From Choanephora cucurbitarum (taxonomy: Eukaryota > Mucoromycota > Mucoromycetes > Mucorales > Choanephoraceae), in contig JAIWNI010000052.1 of NCBI GenBank assembly GCA_025331435.1, positions 1 through 64,000 on the forward strand: DNA of 64,000 bases. The letters run 5' to 3'. Under the pieces are notes generated by a model. That model ran no database searches. It had not been told where the DNA came from and worked only from the letters and a program-made list of their open reading frames with translations. The position numbers and the translations under genes were made by a program. This document shows positions 30,782 to 42,398 of this stretch, one piece after another (within the stretch, counting starts at the first letter, position 1; the number at the start of each line of letters is the position of its first letter).

Positions 30782-32636
30782 CTAAGGAGTATGGAAGGTA
30801 TATCCCTCGTCATGGTTTCCGTCAAAGTCTTCTTTCAAATTGCCTTCGTACTCTACCAAAAAGTTCTTTTGAATAGGTCAGTGATTTAGTTTACTTTCGG
30901 ACTGCAATATGTTTATTTTACCTTCAACTCGTACAGGGCAAGCAGTGTTGACTCAAGATCATCCAATTCTTCCTTTGTCTTTGGAATAGACAACGTCTTT
31001 CCGGGGAGCACAACGTCTACTTCTTCGTGTCTTTTCAAATAGTAAATATACCCTCGTGTGCCTGTTTCTTTTTTGTTAGCTGCTGTCTTCATTTTTTCTG
31101 ATAAAAACTTACCACACCAATCTAAAGACCAAATGCTGTTTGATCCACTCAAGCAAGTATTGTACACCTGTAGTGACTTGGTGCAACGAATACTTTTTGA
31201 TTCTTGGGAAGTTGTCTCGGTTGTGCTTCTTCCATCCTTCACTTCAGACAAGCAGAGAGGCACCTTCTTGCTATTGTACAAGATAATGTCACTTCTTCTA
31301 CCCATTATGTTCCTGCAGCTGCCTTTGACACTTGAGCTCGTTTCGTTTTGGATCTTCATCTTCTTGCATGACTCAGTTGTCTTCTCTCCACTCTTCCATC
31401 TTAGCAAAGTATCGGCAAACAAAGCATTGAGCATTTCTTTTACTATTTGTACGACATCACTTTCGTCAAGCTCAAAGGAGCGCTTTCTTTTCTTTCTTGT
31501 ACTTTCTTCTTCTTCTTCTTCTTCTTCATCTTCATCATCATCATCATCATCGCCACCTTCAAGCTGCCACTCCACAAACTTGTTCTTCCTATTCTTGTTT
31601 CGTTAGCTCTTGTACCAAGTGTGCTATTTAACACTTACATAACAGTCATAACATATCCAATTTGACCCTTTTTTCCTTGGGTAGTGTCACAAAGTACCGG
31701 CATTTTATCAACAAAGAGTGCCTAGGAAGTATGTTAGCGTAATTTTTATATTGATGTTAGCCAATTACCTTTTTATGTTCAGCAAATGTTGCTTTGATTG
31801 CTTTGCTTTCTTCTTCGCTCAACAAACTGGGCGGCTGGAGTGCTGACAATTCTTGTTTCTTGTCAATATCCAAGTGCAACAGATACTCGCGGAAGTATTT
31901 TGTGGTATTCAGATTTATTATATCTGATACAGCCAATCTGAATATCTTGTTAGTATCATTCTTGCGAAGTTAAATATGATATACGTACTTGAGAACGCAT
32001 TTCTGTGTATGTGTGAGAACACTGAATGCCATGAGGAACTTAGCAGACATGATTCGTAAGCTGTCCCTGATCGTCTTCACTTCTTTCTTCTCCAAAGCCT
32101 TTACTTCATCAATAATCATCGATGTATCGAATTCATCATCATCGCCAACAAACTCGATTCAAGCATTTATTAGTTTTTGGTTTCATTCGAAGGAAACATG
32201 AGCATAGGTGAACATACCTTCTTCGTGCACCAGTCAAACAATGATTGCTTTAAAGGGTCATTTTCTTCAACATACTAGAAATAAGTTTGAGTAAAAAAAA
32301 AGAGGGCTACTTCGAACATATAACTATACTCACTCGTTGCTGGTATAGTGTTTGCCAGACACTGTCTTCAACATAGCTTAAAGCTCTGCACTTCTTTGGA
32401 TCGTTCTCAGTTACTTTCTTCAACAATTCCTTGTATCTTTTGGTCCATGAGCCTTTCAGAAGCTGCCATGAATTATAACAATTTGTTGATGCAATTATTT
32501 TTTCGTTTTTTAATAAGAAGGCATGGAGAGAAATGTCTGAGTTATTTTGCTTTAAAAAGTCTTGAAGTTCTAAAGAAAAAATAAGTATTTGGATAAAATC
32601 TTTCAGTAATATACCTTTGAATCCGATGTAAAACAT
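30782..32636 (-). CDS. Gene B: intact 493-residue protein with PD-(D/E)XK-like motif
   Basis: Eight exons, 32636-32615, 32569-32334, 32274-32218, 32152-31989, 31937-31769, 31721-31639, 31588-30922 and 30865-30782, sum to 1482 bases. Introns are about 45-65 bp, several with CTAAC-type branch sites (ACTAACAAG, GCTAACG). The N-terminal half is helical; an acidic run of about 17 Asp/Glu follows EWQLEGG, then the basic patch RKKRKR. Near residue 339 lies GRRSDIIL...LCLSEVKDG, giving D-x14-E-x-K, the core layout of PD-(D/E)XK nucleases. The end contains GYIYYLKRHEEVDVV and a conserved P-x(3)-EELDDL-type helix. No paralogue beyond gene A is seen here. Nuclease activity is inferred from this motif alone; the fold and function are unproven, and no known family name is claimed. 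Confidence 0.8.
31505..31551. repeat. Coding trinucleotide repeat (CTT/CAT)n
   Basis: Runs of CTT and CAT on the plus strand encode the Asp/Glu tract of gene B. Likely to vary in length between strains. Confidence 0.9.
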
Positions 32637-33593
32637 TTTCTGTGAGAGTAGATAAATTAAGAGACAAAGATGTGAATAGATGCTACTTTTATAAACCTGC
32701 GTTTTAAAAGATGTTTTTCATTATTTGTTGCACAATTATTCCCAAAATAGATTGCCATTGAAAGAGACAGGTTAAATCAGAAAATCATTTGTGCAACTGC
32801 GTAGCTTTAAAGAGCAGTTTTTTGTTCCATCGTATTTGTAGTTTTCAATCAAAGTACTGACGCAACTAATATAAATCTTCAGATTAGGCACCGTGTCAGT
32901 AAAGATATACAGTGGCACTCCTCATTTTCATCTAAAATCCTATGCTTACAACAAATTTTTGGTGCTTGAAATATGCATCACTATATTTGGATATGACACT
33001 AGTTCTTGTCATTAAAGTTTTTGTCATGATTTGTTACTGTATTGAGGCTTCTAAATCAGGCCATATATTATGTTATTGTTTGCTTGCGTAATAATCGTAT
33101 GGTCGACGAGCTCATGGTTGGTGTATGAACTACATGTGCAATTATTATAATGCGGCAATTCTGTTTCTTGTTGTTTCAAATACTGCGCTTGTTGCAAGCA
33201 AAAAAAAGAAGAGGAGAGAATGAGAGACAACAATACACTTCTACCGACTATGAAGCCTTTTATGTTCTTTCACCTTAATCAGAAGCCAAGTACTCATCTT
33301 GATTAGAACAGGACAACATCCTGTATTTTGGTGTCAAGTCTTCTCACATTAAGTAATCATTTCACATGAAAGCAGTGATAGAAAGTTAGTGTTATACAGG
33401 GGCGCAAGATATTCGATCTCATTGTATAATTGCTTTACTCGAAGTGCGTTTCGATTGAGGCATTGTCTACTAGCTCTTTTGCTTAAGAACCTTATTAATT
33501 GCAATGATATTTTTTCTATCTCATTCTCCTTCTCCTCTACTGCAATGAGCGTTTGAGAAGAAATTGGAAAAAGATATATATAACGATACACTT

Positions 33594-33711
33594 GATCTTT
33601 ACCTGGGTTTCAAATTATTATATAAGCTTCGTATACCACAACCCTTATAAAGCACGACCCTTGCTTACTGCGACCCTTATATACCATTACCCTTATAGAC
33701 CGCGACTCATG
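33594..33711 (+). repeat. Dispersed repeat with short internal iterations, copy 1
   Basis: Starts GATCTTTACCTGGGTTTCAA and TTATATAAGC, closely matching 45852-45912, then iterates short units such as CCCTTATATACCA and CCCTTATAGACC. Two diverged copies are seen in this window. Confidence 0.65.
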
Positions 33712-34357
33712 CTCTCTCGCCAGTCAGAGCAATCTATCTTATCAAATATCTACTATGTGACAATGGTGTCGTTCTACTTTCTGGTCGCACCCATATGTCC
33801 TCCTTATTACATCTGTATGAACTCCAATGCCATCAGGTCGGTTATCGTTGGAGCCCCAGTAAATGTGTTATTATTGAACTAATCCTCCCTCATTTACATA
33901 TACTCTTTGTGAGTTCATTATCCCAATTGAGTTTTCTTTCAATTATTTAGGCTCACCTTTCCTTGCTTTTAGACATATTATTTTATGTAATGCTGCTGCT
34001 AACAATACTACTAAGGCTTCTTGTACTATGAGTCAACTTGCATCAATCGGCATAAATCTTAAATGATTCCGCCTGTTACTTTCTACTCGTTTTTGTGCCC
34101 AAATAGCTTCCTCCAACTAGAATACGGCCTCTCAGTTACACTGTCCATCAATCAACTGATCCAGGCGCAGAAACACCCCGTAGTACTCTTTACCTGCAAG
34201 ACCGCAACAGGATCCTCAGTCTCTGTCAAATTTTGCACACGTATACTTTTCTCTTTCTCACTGTTGCTCAACAGCCTGTAAGGTTATGGTCTTTGGTTGC
34301 CTATGACATATGGAGGCTATAATTGTTGCCTTCATCAATAAAAAAAATTGAGGAAGT

Positions 34358-34459
34358 CGATAATATCAGCATTCCCATCTCGTATATCCGGATATGCTGC
34401 TTTAGTCTCTGTAGCTCTTTTTCGGCTTCCGGATATGCAAGATGGGAATGCTATTATCG
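34358..34459. repeat. Imperfect inverted repeat, arms about 31-34 bp
   Basis: Left arm 34358-34391 (CGATAATATCAGCATTCCCA...) pairs with right arm 34429-34459 (ending GGGAATGCTATTATCG) with a 3-base length difference and few mismatches, around a 37-base loop. It looks like a small hairpin element. Confidence 0.75.
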
Positions 34460-34618
34460 TTCACTTCACCAGATTTTTATCAGTGCCTGGTTGGCTGCCT
34501 TCTACTTGCTCTACCCTCTGTTCTAGACATTCTCGTCGCTCAATTGCGAAGACTCATACCATACATTACTTACAGATACGCCGTCGTTTAATGGTTCCTG
34601 AAACTGTTGATTACCCCC

Positions 34619-34623
<5 letters not shown>

Positions 34624-34651
<28 letters not shown>

Positions 34652-34652
34652 C
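34624..34652. repeat. (CT)n microsatellite
   Basis: About 14 uninterrupted CT dinucleotides. Confidence 0.95.
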
Positions 34653-35389
34653 TTATGAATCTACTCCTTGCCTGTCGCCCACGCAAGATCCTCTATGAAC
34701 TTGATTATCTACCACACTGCAAGACCCTGCCCTCTTCCCCCGATCATCCAGAGCAAAAGCTCCTTGTTTGTTTCCTGCTCTCTCTCATCAACCAACAGCA
34801 TGACATTTAACCCCTCTCATACAGTTACTGATTTTTACCTTTTGTTCTAGAAGAGATCGTCTGATTCTCCATCATTTCGATCTGTCCCGGGCAATTTTGT
34901 CTAAATCGATCGCGTAGCCCAAATGGGAAATTTTTTTGCAAGTAAAATTTATGTTTAATTGAATCATGTGCAAATTTCATCCGGCTTTGTCAACAGAAAT
35001 ATACCCTTTTACCTCTCGTTTTCTAAACATCATGCCAAGATGACATATTCAATCACTTTTGTGCTACTTGAACAACTCTAACGTCTAGCTTACTCTTAGT
35101 GCATCGTTTTATCGCAGACATAGATTGGACTACAAACTGCAATCATACCGCCTTAGTATCGCACCTCTTTAGAGATGGAAAGTACGAAAGGCGAATATAT
35201 GACTACGCTACAAATAGGGATTTCAATTTTTTATCTTCTCCAAAAGAATGGGAAAACTACTCCACGGACGGATCTTAAAAATGCTTTGAGTTTTACTCAT
35301 CCAAAATGCTAATTTACTATATAAAACCTATGAGCTAATATTTGTTTTTTCATCTTCTTTTTTATTTGTTTATAAATAATAGATTTGAC

Positions 35390-37288
35390 ATGAAGACATA
35401 TACCGTTGAAGAAGTTGCTAAGCACAACACAGCCAAAGATATCTGGGTTATTGTAGATGGAAAAGTATTCGATTTGTCCAACTTTATCAATGAACATCCC
35501 GGTGGTAAAAAAGTCTTGTTGAAGAAGGCAGGAAAGGACGCCACAAAAGAGTTCAAGACTTTCCACAACGATGCCATTATGCAAAGAGTCGGTCTTCCAA
35601 TGCAGATCGGTGTCATTGGCACCTCAGCTCCCTCTACTTCTGCTCCCTCTGCCTCTGCTCCTGCTGCTGTCTCTTCTCCTGCTCATGCTTCTGCTCCTTC
35701 CAGTGTTCCTGTAGAGAAGAAGGAAAAGAAGACAGCTTCAGAGCAACCCAAGGTTGACATGCATCAGTTAGGACAAGAAGCTAAATTCGGTGAAGGTATT
35801 CCTTATGGAGACCCAACCTGGTATCAAGAGTGGAATAGGTAACATTAAGAAAAAAAAATTACATGAAATGGTTTTTCCGTAATATCATGACTAAACAAAA
35901 AAAATTGAATTTAAAGTCCTTACTATAAGGAATCTCATATCAAACTCCGTAAGGAAGTTCGTGCCTTTGTTGAAAAGGAAATCATGCCCTTCTGTCACGA
36001 ATGGAGTGAAGCCAAGTCTATTCCCCGCGATATCATCAAGCGTGCTGCCGAATTTGGTTTACTCAATGCTGGTTCAGGTGCTGCCAAGAACCAAAAGAAT
36101 GTCAAATACATGAAATACCCATTGCCTGGTGGTTTAGCACCCGAAGAATTTGACATCTTCCATGAATTGGTATGTGTGGATGAAATCGCCCGTTGTGGTT
36201 CTGGTGGATTTGTTTGGGCCTTGATGGGTGGTTTGAGTATTGGTTTACCTCCTGTTTTAAACTTTGCCTCTGAAGAAATCAAGGAAAAGGTAGTGCCAGG
36301 ATGTTTGGCAGGTGACAAGATCATTGCCTTAGCCATTACTGAGCCTACTGCTGGTTCTGATGTAGCCAACATTAAGACAACTGCTAAGGATATGGGTGAC
36401 CACTATCTCTTGAACGGTGAAAAGAAGTGGATCACACAAGGTGCTTTTGCTGATTACTATACTGTTGCCTGTCGTACTGGTGGTGAAGGCATGGGTGGTG
36501 TGTCACTCTTGTTGGTTGAACGCACAATGCCTGGTGGTAATGTTCTGAATCCAAGCTTGAATTGCTGTGCAGTCTAAACTCATTGGTTTCTTTTTTTTTT
36601 TAGTCAATGCCAGAAAGATGGATGTACAAGGTATGTGGGGCTCAGGTACTTCTTACATCACTTTCGAAGATGTCAAGGTTCCCAAGCACCATATCATTGG
36701 TAAGGTCAACCAAGGTTTCAAGTACATTATGCACAACTTCAATTCAGAACGTTTGGGTATCATTATGCAAGCAACTCGTTTCGCTCGTGTCTGTATTGAA
36801 GAATCATTCAGAGTATGTATTGATTCATTATATCAATTATTTATTGTCTCTCTAACTTGTTATTTTTTTTTCAAAAACAGTATGCTTTAAAGAGAAGAAC
36901 ATTCGGTCAAAGATTGATTGAACATGCTGTCATTCGTAACAAGTTTGGCCATATGATTCGTCAAGTAGAAGCCACTCATGCTTGGTTGGAAAGCATCCTC
37001 TACCAAGTAGAAACACTCCCTCCTCATGTTACTCCCACTCTCTTGGGTGGTCCTATTGCCTTGTTGAAGGCACAAAGTACACAAACATTTGAATACTGTG
37101 CTCGTGAAGCTGCTCAGATCTTTGGTGGTCTGGCTTATACTCGTGGTGGTCAAGCCGAAAAGGTGGAGCGTTTGTATCGTGAAGTTCGTGCTTATGCTAT
37201 TCCTGGTGGTTCTGAAGAAATCATGTTGGATTTGGGTGTGCGTCAAGCATTAAAACAAGCAGCTAATGCTACACAATCCAAGTTGTAG
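35390..37288 (+). CDS. Cytochrome b5-acyl-CoA dehydrogenase fusion
   Basis: Exons 35390-35838, 35917-36536, 36604-36812 and 36881-37288 give 561 residues. Residues 1-75 are a cytochrome b5 heme domain with both axial histidines (H36 in NEHPGGKK, H59 in FKTFHNDA). A 40-residue Ala/Ser/Pro linker follows. From about 150 the protein is a flavin acyl-CoA dehydrogenase: ALAITEPTAGSDVANIKTTA and GEKKWITQG (flavin/substrate site), GSGTSYITFEDVKVP, LKRRTFGQRLIEH and the C-terminal AAQIFGGLAYTRG with PGGSEEIMLDL. Fungal fusions of this kind are known; the heme domain is thought to pass electrons from the flavin. No clear C-terminal peroxisomal SKL (it ends QSKL, which is SKL with K-L terminal and so may well act as a PTS1). 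Tail-to-tail with the KRE9-like gene, 15 bp apart. Confidence 0.93.
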
Positions 37289-37303
37289 AATAGATATTTA
37301 ATT

Positions 37304-38526
37304 TTAGAATAGCTTTATTGCCGCTATAATTGTGAATAAAACAAAGATATAACAAGAAGACATAGAAGTGAAAAGTCGGTGTGACACTGCATTTGATGGA
37401 TAAAGAGCATAGATACCAGTGGGAACATTAGTGTCTGTATAGATTGATTTAATAATGCCATTGTCTCTTGCTCTATCCTTTGGTTTAGATGATTGGATTT
37501 GGTCGTCATCAGGACTACCAAACTTAATCAGATCAGTGCCCTTGAAGTTGATAGTGGTGCCATTAAGTCCCCTAAGAGCTGCCTTTGGTCCATCTGGTGC
37601 AAACATGAAAGCATCGTCTGATCGTGGGACTATCATGAATTGTGAGCTGTATTCGTCAATAATACCAACTTGAGATGGCTGACTCCAGAGTCGCAATTGG
37701 TAGTTGGGTGATGGCTCTAAAAAAACGGGAGGGCTCCAGCTGTGTGTATAGCATAATCATATATTGTAAGAGAAGCTATCAATTGACAGGCAACACTCTA
37801 ACCCTCTATCTTTTCTTTTTCTCTTCTCCCTTTTTTTTTTTTACCTCTCACTCCCAATATTAAATGGTACATCCTTAAAGACTGATATGATCATTTTTTC
37901 ACCCAGATATAAATCGCAGTTCTATAGTTCATTACATTGTTAATTCCTCTCAGAAAAAGAAACACTATGGATATGCCCCGAATTTGATACATACCATTGC
38001 CATCTTATGTGCCTTTGACAAAAGGTGATCCGAAATTGCCCAGGTAATCAAGCTTTTGAGAAGCATAAGTATTGTGTATATACCTTAATTCTCTAGATTG
38101 CTTTTACCTTTCTTCTCTTGCAACCCAGCGTTCATTTATTTTTGGTCTGAGAATGAGCACTGCTCTCTTTATTGGAGCCATTTGGTTAGGCTCCTTTTCT
38201 TCCACGGGTGCGGTGAGGTTACCCAAGTTGCCACCTAGCTTCTGTTCAATCACTTCCCAAACTTTATCCAAAAGCTTTTTCTTTGTCTGATCTGGGCCAG
38301 GCTTTCTTGTGGGTGTTGCAGCAAAAAGAGCTGTTATTCCAGGCCGATCTTCAGGTGTACCTCTTTTGTCTTTAGAATAATTATTATCAGTTAAATCCGA
38401 TCGCCTCGATAGATCTGATTTAAAGGTCCTTGTTGCCTTTTCCGATACGCCTGATTTGTCACTGACATCACACAACACAAAGGTATAAAAAACGAGTGAT
38501 AAAAGGAGCACATATCCAATTTTCAT
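37304..38526 (-). CDS. Secreted KRE9/KNH-like protein with GPI-type tail
   Basis: Exons 38526-38108, 38052-37995, 37921-37845 and 37739-37304 join in frame to 329 residues. The N-terminus MKIGYVLLLSLVFYTFVLC is a clear signal peptide. A polar, basic segment follows, then an Ig-like beta domain with the pattern of yeast Kre9/Knh1 N-domains: ILRPKINERWVAREESLITW, NCDLYLGEKMIISVFKDVP, SWSPPVFLEPSPNYQLRLWS and GIIDEYSSQFMIV. The chain ends with Ser/Asn followed by CYIFVLFTIIAAIKLF, suiting GPI attachment. Kre9-type proteins act in cell-wall beta-1,6-glucan assembly; here that role is inference. The two outer exons look like separate genes until the 58- and 77-base middle exons are placed. Confidence 0.72.
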
Positions 38527-40789
38527 CTTTTCTTTTTATCCTTCCTCTGGGTGGGGGGAGAGAAAACAAAGTAGGGAAAGGAAAAAAGAAGAAGAAATGA
38601 GTAATAAAATTATATATCCTATTTCATTTCGTATTTGTCGGTTAAAATCATCAAATTCCAAATCTTATTACAGTGTGTGCACTTATTCATTAAATATCAG
38701 TTTGACAGCTTCTTGTCTTTTGTAAGTGCCTTATTAGGAAAGCAACTTCGCCATTGTCGGAAAATAAATACAGTAGAAGAACTGTTGTCATCGATAATCA
38801 TCCCGTTCCGCTTACTTCTCTTTTTTTTAGAGTTTTCTTTTGTGAGCGAGAGATATTTGCTCAACTCAATACTTTGATGAGAAGAATTACTTATTTGCTC
38901 TTTTCTACTTCTTGATATTTCAATCACAATTATGCTTTTATGGCGAACATTTGTGCGGCCTGGATTTCTTAAAACTTGTTATGTATCAAAACATCACAGA
39001 AAGCGTTTTCCATTGCCAATCATTCCATATTTAGTAGTCATTTTTATATAGGAAGAGAAGCCACACTGTGTCGAAATAAAAAGTTTAAGTTGAGCGAGTT
39101 ATAACAGCACTAAAAACATACACGGCTTTGATTCCAGTGCTTACTTTGTTAGAAACAAACAAGTAGCATCAAGCTAATTGCAAATGTATACAAACATCTT
39201 ATAATTTTCTGCATGTTAGTTTCAGGGGAACCTTTATGAAGACAAATGTAACTGTGTTTAATACAGTGCACGACTCATATTTGAATGCTCTTTTTCATAG
39301 ATATAAGTTGCTTTCTCCTTTCTCTTCTTGCAACGCAAATGCCGAGACACGATCGAAGATCCGCTCAATTACTAAAATTTCATTTTAAGTCTATGGAGAC
39401 TTAGTAGGGAGCAACTTATTAGACATTCTTGACTAGCAGCTGCAAATCATATCCCTTTATCATGCTTCATAAGCAATCTGTAGACTAGGATTTGGTAGCA
39501 GCTTCAGATAATGCTTAGAATCGATACAGTTAGGCGCAATAAAATGTAGAGTATCTTTTTTTTTGGTGAAGAGAAAAGTAAAAGCAGTAGACATAATCCA
39601 ATGCTCATTGCTCAGTATGATAGATCCAAACTTATGTGTGATAGAAGAGAGAGTCATTTAACCAAAAATAAAAAATCAGCGCTTGGCTATCTATGCGTTC
39701 TATTAAAAACAGTAGAAGAATTTGTTTATATGCGGAAAATTCTTGATAGCTTCTTCTTGCTTCGGTCACATGTACGTATCAATGTAAAGTTGAAGCCGGA
39801 CATTTTCTTCTTTACATGTTTTGATTGAGGCTTGAGTGAGCTTTGTCATAATATCAAAGGCCTTGGCTTACTTGCTTCATACTAAACAGATCGTTTTTGG
39901 CTTGATCTAAGTACGCTCTTCGTTCGAAAGTATAAGAAAATTGATCAGTATATAGCTCTTTTTAAACAATAGAGAGAAAAAAAATGGTTCATCTTTAACT
40001 TGGTGCGACTTTACAATAGACTGAATGATTGTTTGGCAAGCAAATAAAAAAGTATTGCCTCTCTTGTATCAATTTGAGTTATGCATAAGATACACATGAC
40101 AACCCACAAACAACATATAGGATCTTTAGGTATCCGCTAGGTCAACATCGTATGAGCAGGTTTTCTTTATCAACAGCAGAGCCTTTGATGACCTGACTCT
40201 AATAGAGTTTTTATTTTCGCATACAAACTATCCTATCTGACACATTCATATGGAGATTTTGACTATAGTATGCATTAAGATAAGTAATGATATAAAGATA
40301 CACATAAATCCATAAACAAAGCAAAGCCGAGTCAAGTTGTAGTTACAGATACATCGTCTATAAACTCAAGGATTGCTGCAATAAAAACCCATCGCATAGA
40401 GCAATAATGTTTCTGGTAAAATCAAAGTTCTTGATTATAGAAAAAAAAAAGGCTGAACAGAAAGATCTAAATGATTTTTATCGCGAAGTATGAACAAACA
40501 AAGCTAGGCGAACTTGTTTTTATTTCAGGAAGAGATTGGGATTAGAGCCTTAGCATGACTCTGTTACATAGAAGCATCTCGAAATCAAAGTCGTTGTTTT
40601 ATTAGAAACTCAATTCTGTTTGCTCCATCTTTTTCTTTTCTTAGTAAAACAGAATATTTGTTGCATCCATGATCATGGATTAGACCTTTGCCTGAGTACA
40701 AAACAACCTTAAAGAGATCACCTTTAGAGTAAATTTTGAGTTCAAGTAATTCAAAAAAAAGAACAGGACAGGATGGCTCGAGCTTCAAA
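38527..40789. other. Long AT-rich spacer
   Basis: About 2.2 kb without a supported gene. A patch near 40585-40790 (minus) reads like a diverged protein, but I cannot place it. Confidence 0.4.
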
Positions 40790-41400
40790 AGAAATTTATG
40801 CGTACGCCAAATGCGCATATTTTATTGTACAGGCCTATGATTAGGATGATCTTCAAGTCTAGCTGCATAATATCTGCAGAAGCCTTGAAGATCGCTATAG
40901 AAGGAATCTTGTCACAAACATCTGCAATCTTAGAGGTCAAAATCTTCCCTTTCAGTAACTGTTCTATCTCAAGCTTGCTTTTGCAAACCAACCAAATTTG
41001 CCTGACAAAATTAAGAAAGAGGATGTATATACTTATGGCCTCTATTCTTAATGGAGTTTTGGATGTCTTGATGCTTATGGACAGGAGCATTGTCTGCGAA
41101 ATTCCTTATGGCGATCCGAAAACATTACCAGTGAAATTGAAATAGTGGTCACTAACTACATTAGTATTGCCACTGGCTTTTGTGCCTTATGTTCCTACTT
41201 TTCCTATTAAGGATCGCTCTTAGTTGTTTTACGCTAATTTCTATAACACTATGAGGAAAAATCGCGCCCGAGATAGTAGTGGTTTTTGTCCTTTGCTTTG
41301 GGCACTTTAGCAATGATTCGTTTACATTGTTTTGACCAAGAGAAGTTCCTTTTTGAAGTTGATGTGGGAGGAAGTCCTTTCAACCAACACACTGTTGCTG
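40790..41400 (-). pseudogene. Second Tc1/mariner transposase relic (C-terminal half)
   Basis: Minus-strand pieces in several frames match the later half of Tc1-like DDE transposases: SDHYFNFTG, then ADNAPVHKHQDIQNSIKNRG (the second catalytic Asp in xDNAPxH) and KYIHPLS, then SKLEIEQLLKGKILTSKIAD with CDKIP. Frame changes and stops show it is dead. It complements the N-terminal part kept in the relic at 15430-16440. Confidence 0.7.
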
Positions 41401-42398
41401 ACAAAATCCATATCTGTTTCCATCTACTTCTTTACTCATTGATATTGCTCTTCACTTTTTCAGGGCTATGACGCTCAACTGATTCAGGGGGGGTACCTGT
41501 TTGAAAGTGATATTGCAGCAAGTTTGTTGAATCCACTCTTGGCTATTTCGAAGCTGCCTGACTTTTTCTTTTATAGTCAACACATCAAGCATATCATGAG
41601 TGAGCATTGCTCTCAAACCACTCAATTATATACTCTCTATGTTTGCCAATTAAGATTGGTGGTCTGTCTACTGATCTACTGCTGCCCAACGCTCTTTGTA
41701 TAAACTTTAGAGGAGTTAAGCTATCTTTCTTAATTCAGTTTTGTGCTGCTCAAATATTGGTATCAAGATCAACAGCATCCATTTCTTTTTCTTTAACGAC
41801 AAAAGTTGCTCTATCTTCGTATCCTTACAACGCTTGCACATTCTTTAGTTTCTTAATCGGTTGCTTTACCTCTGTTGGTGCCGCAGTTTTTTTTTTAGGA
41901 AGACTTCAAATCTATATGGCTGTTGTAGTTTGTTGCACTCTCCAACTGTATACATCTGGTCATCGGCCTCCATGTTCATTACTTCATTGTCCTGAATGAA
42001 ATGTTTGTTTGCTAGGCTGCCTTCAAAAATAACGTCATCTGTTTTCAATAAAGAGCAAATTGAGTACGCTAGACTTATTCACCATTTTTTCTCTCCAATA
42101 ATTTTACCCTTTGGTGTGCTAAAGGTTAATATGCGGTAATTCTGGCTTCAAAATGATTGGTTGAACTTTTTTCTTTAAACATCATTTTTGTTGATGTTTA
42201 AACTAAGCGTTTTTTCTCTCTCTTTTTTTTTCTTTATATATATTTCATTGTATTTTCTCCCTCTTTCTTTGTAAATAATTATTCCCCTCTCCTCCTCCTA
42301 TTTTCACTGTTTCGTTTGCTTCCCTCTTTCTTCCTTTTGATATACATACAGCAAAAGCAATTTCCACCATTTCGACAACACTTAAAAGAAAAAGAAAA
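41401..42398. other. Unresolved accessory DNA
   Basis: Protein-like pieces on both strands (plus: YDAQLIQGGYLFESDIAASL; minus: NKHFIQDNEVMNMEADDQMY) but no coherent gene. Probably mobile-element debris. The last 150 bases are the CT-rich leader of the RBR gene. Confidence 0.35.

Larger units (their letters stand above)
32637..35389. other. Gene-poor spacer with repeats
   Basis: No gene supported over about 2.7 kb between gene B and the dehydrogenase gene. It contains the repeat at 33594-33711, the hairpin at 34358-34459 and the CT run at 34624-34652, listed separately. Confidence 0.5.

Noticed and set aside
31058..31606. 182-residue plus-strand frame with poly-Ser opposite gene B
   Set aside because: It is the complement of gene B's acidic repeat and conserved core; splice sites and homology to gene A support the minus strand.
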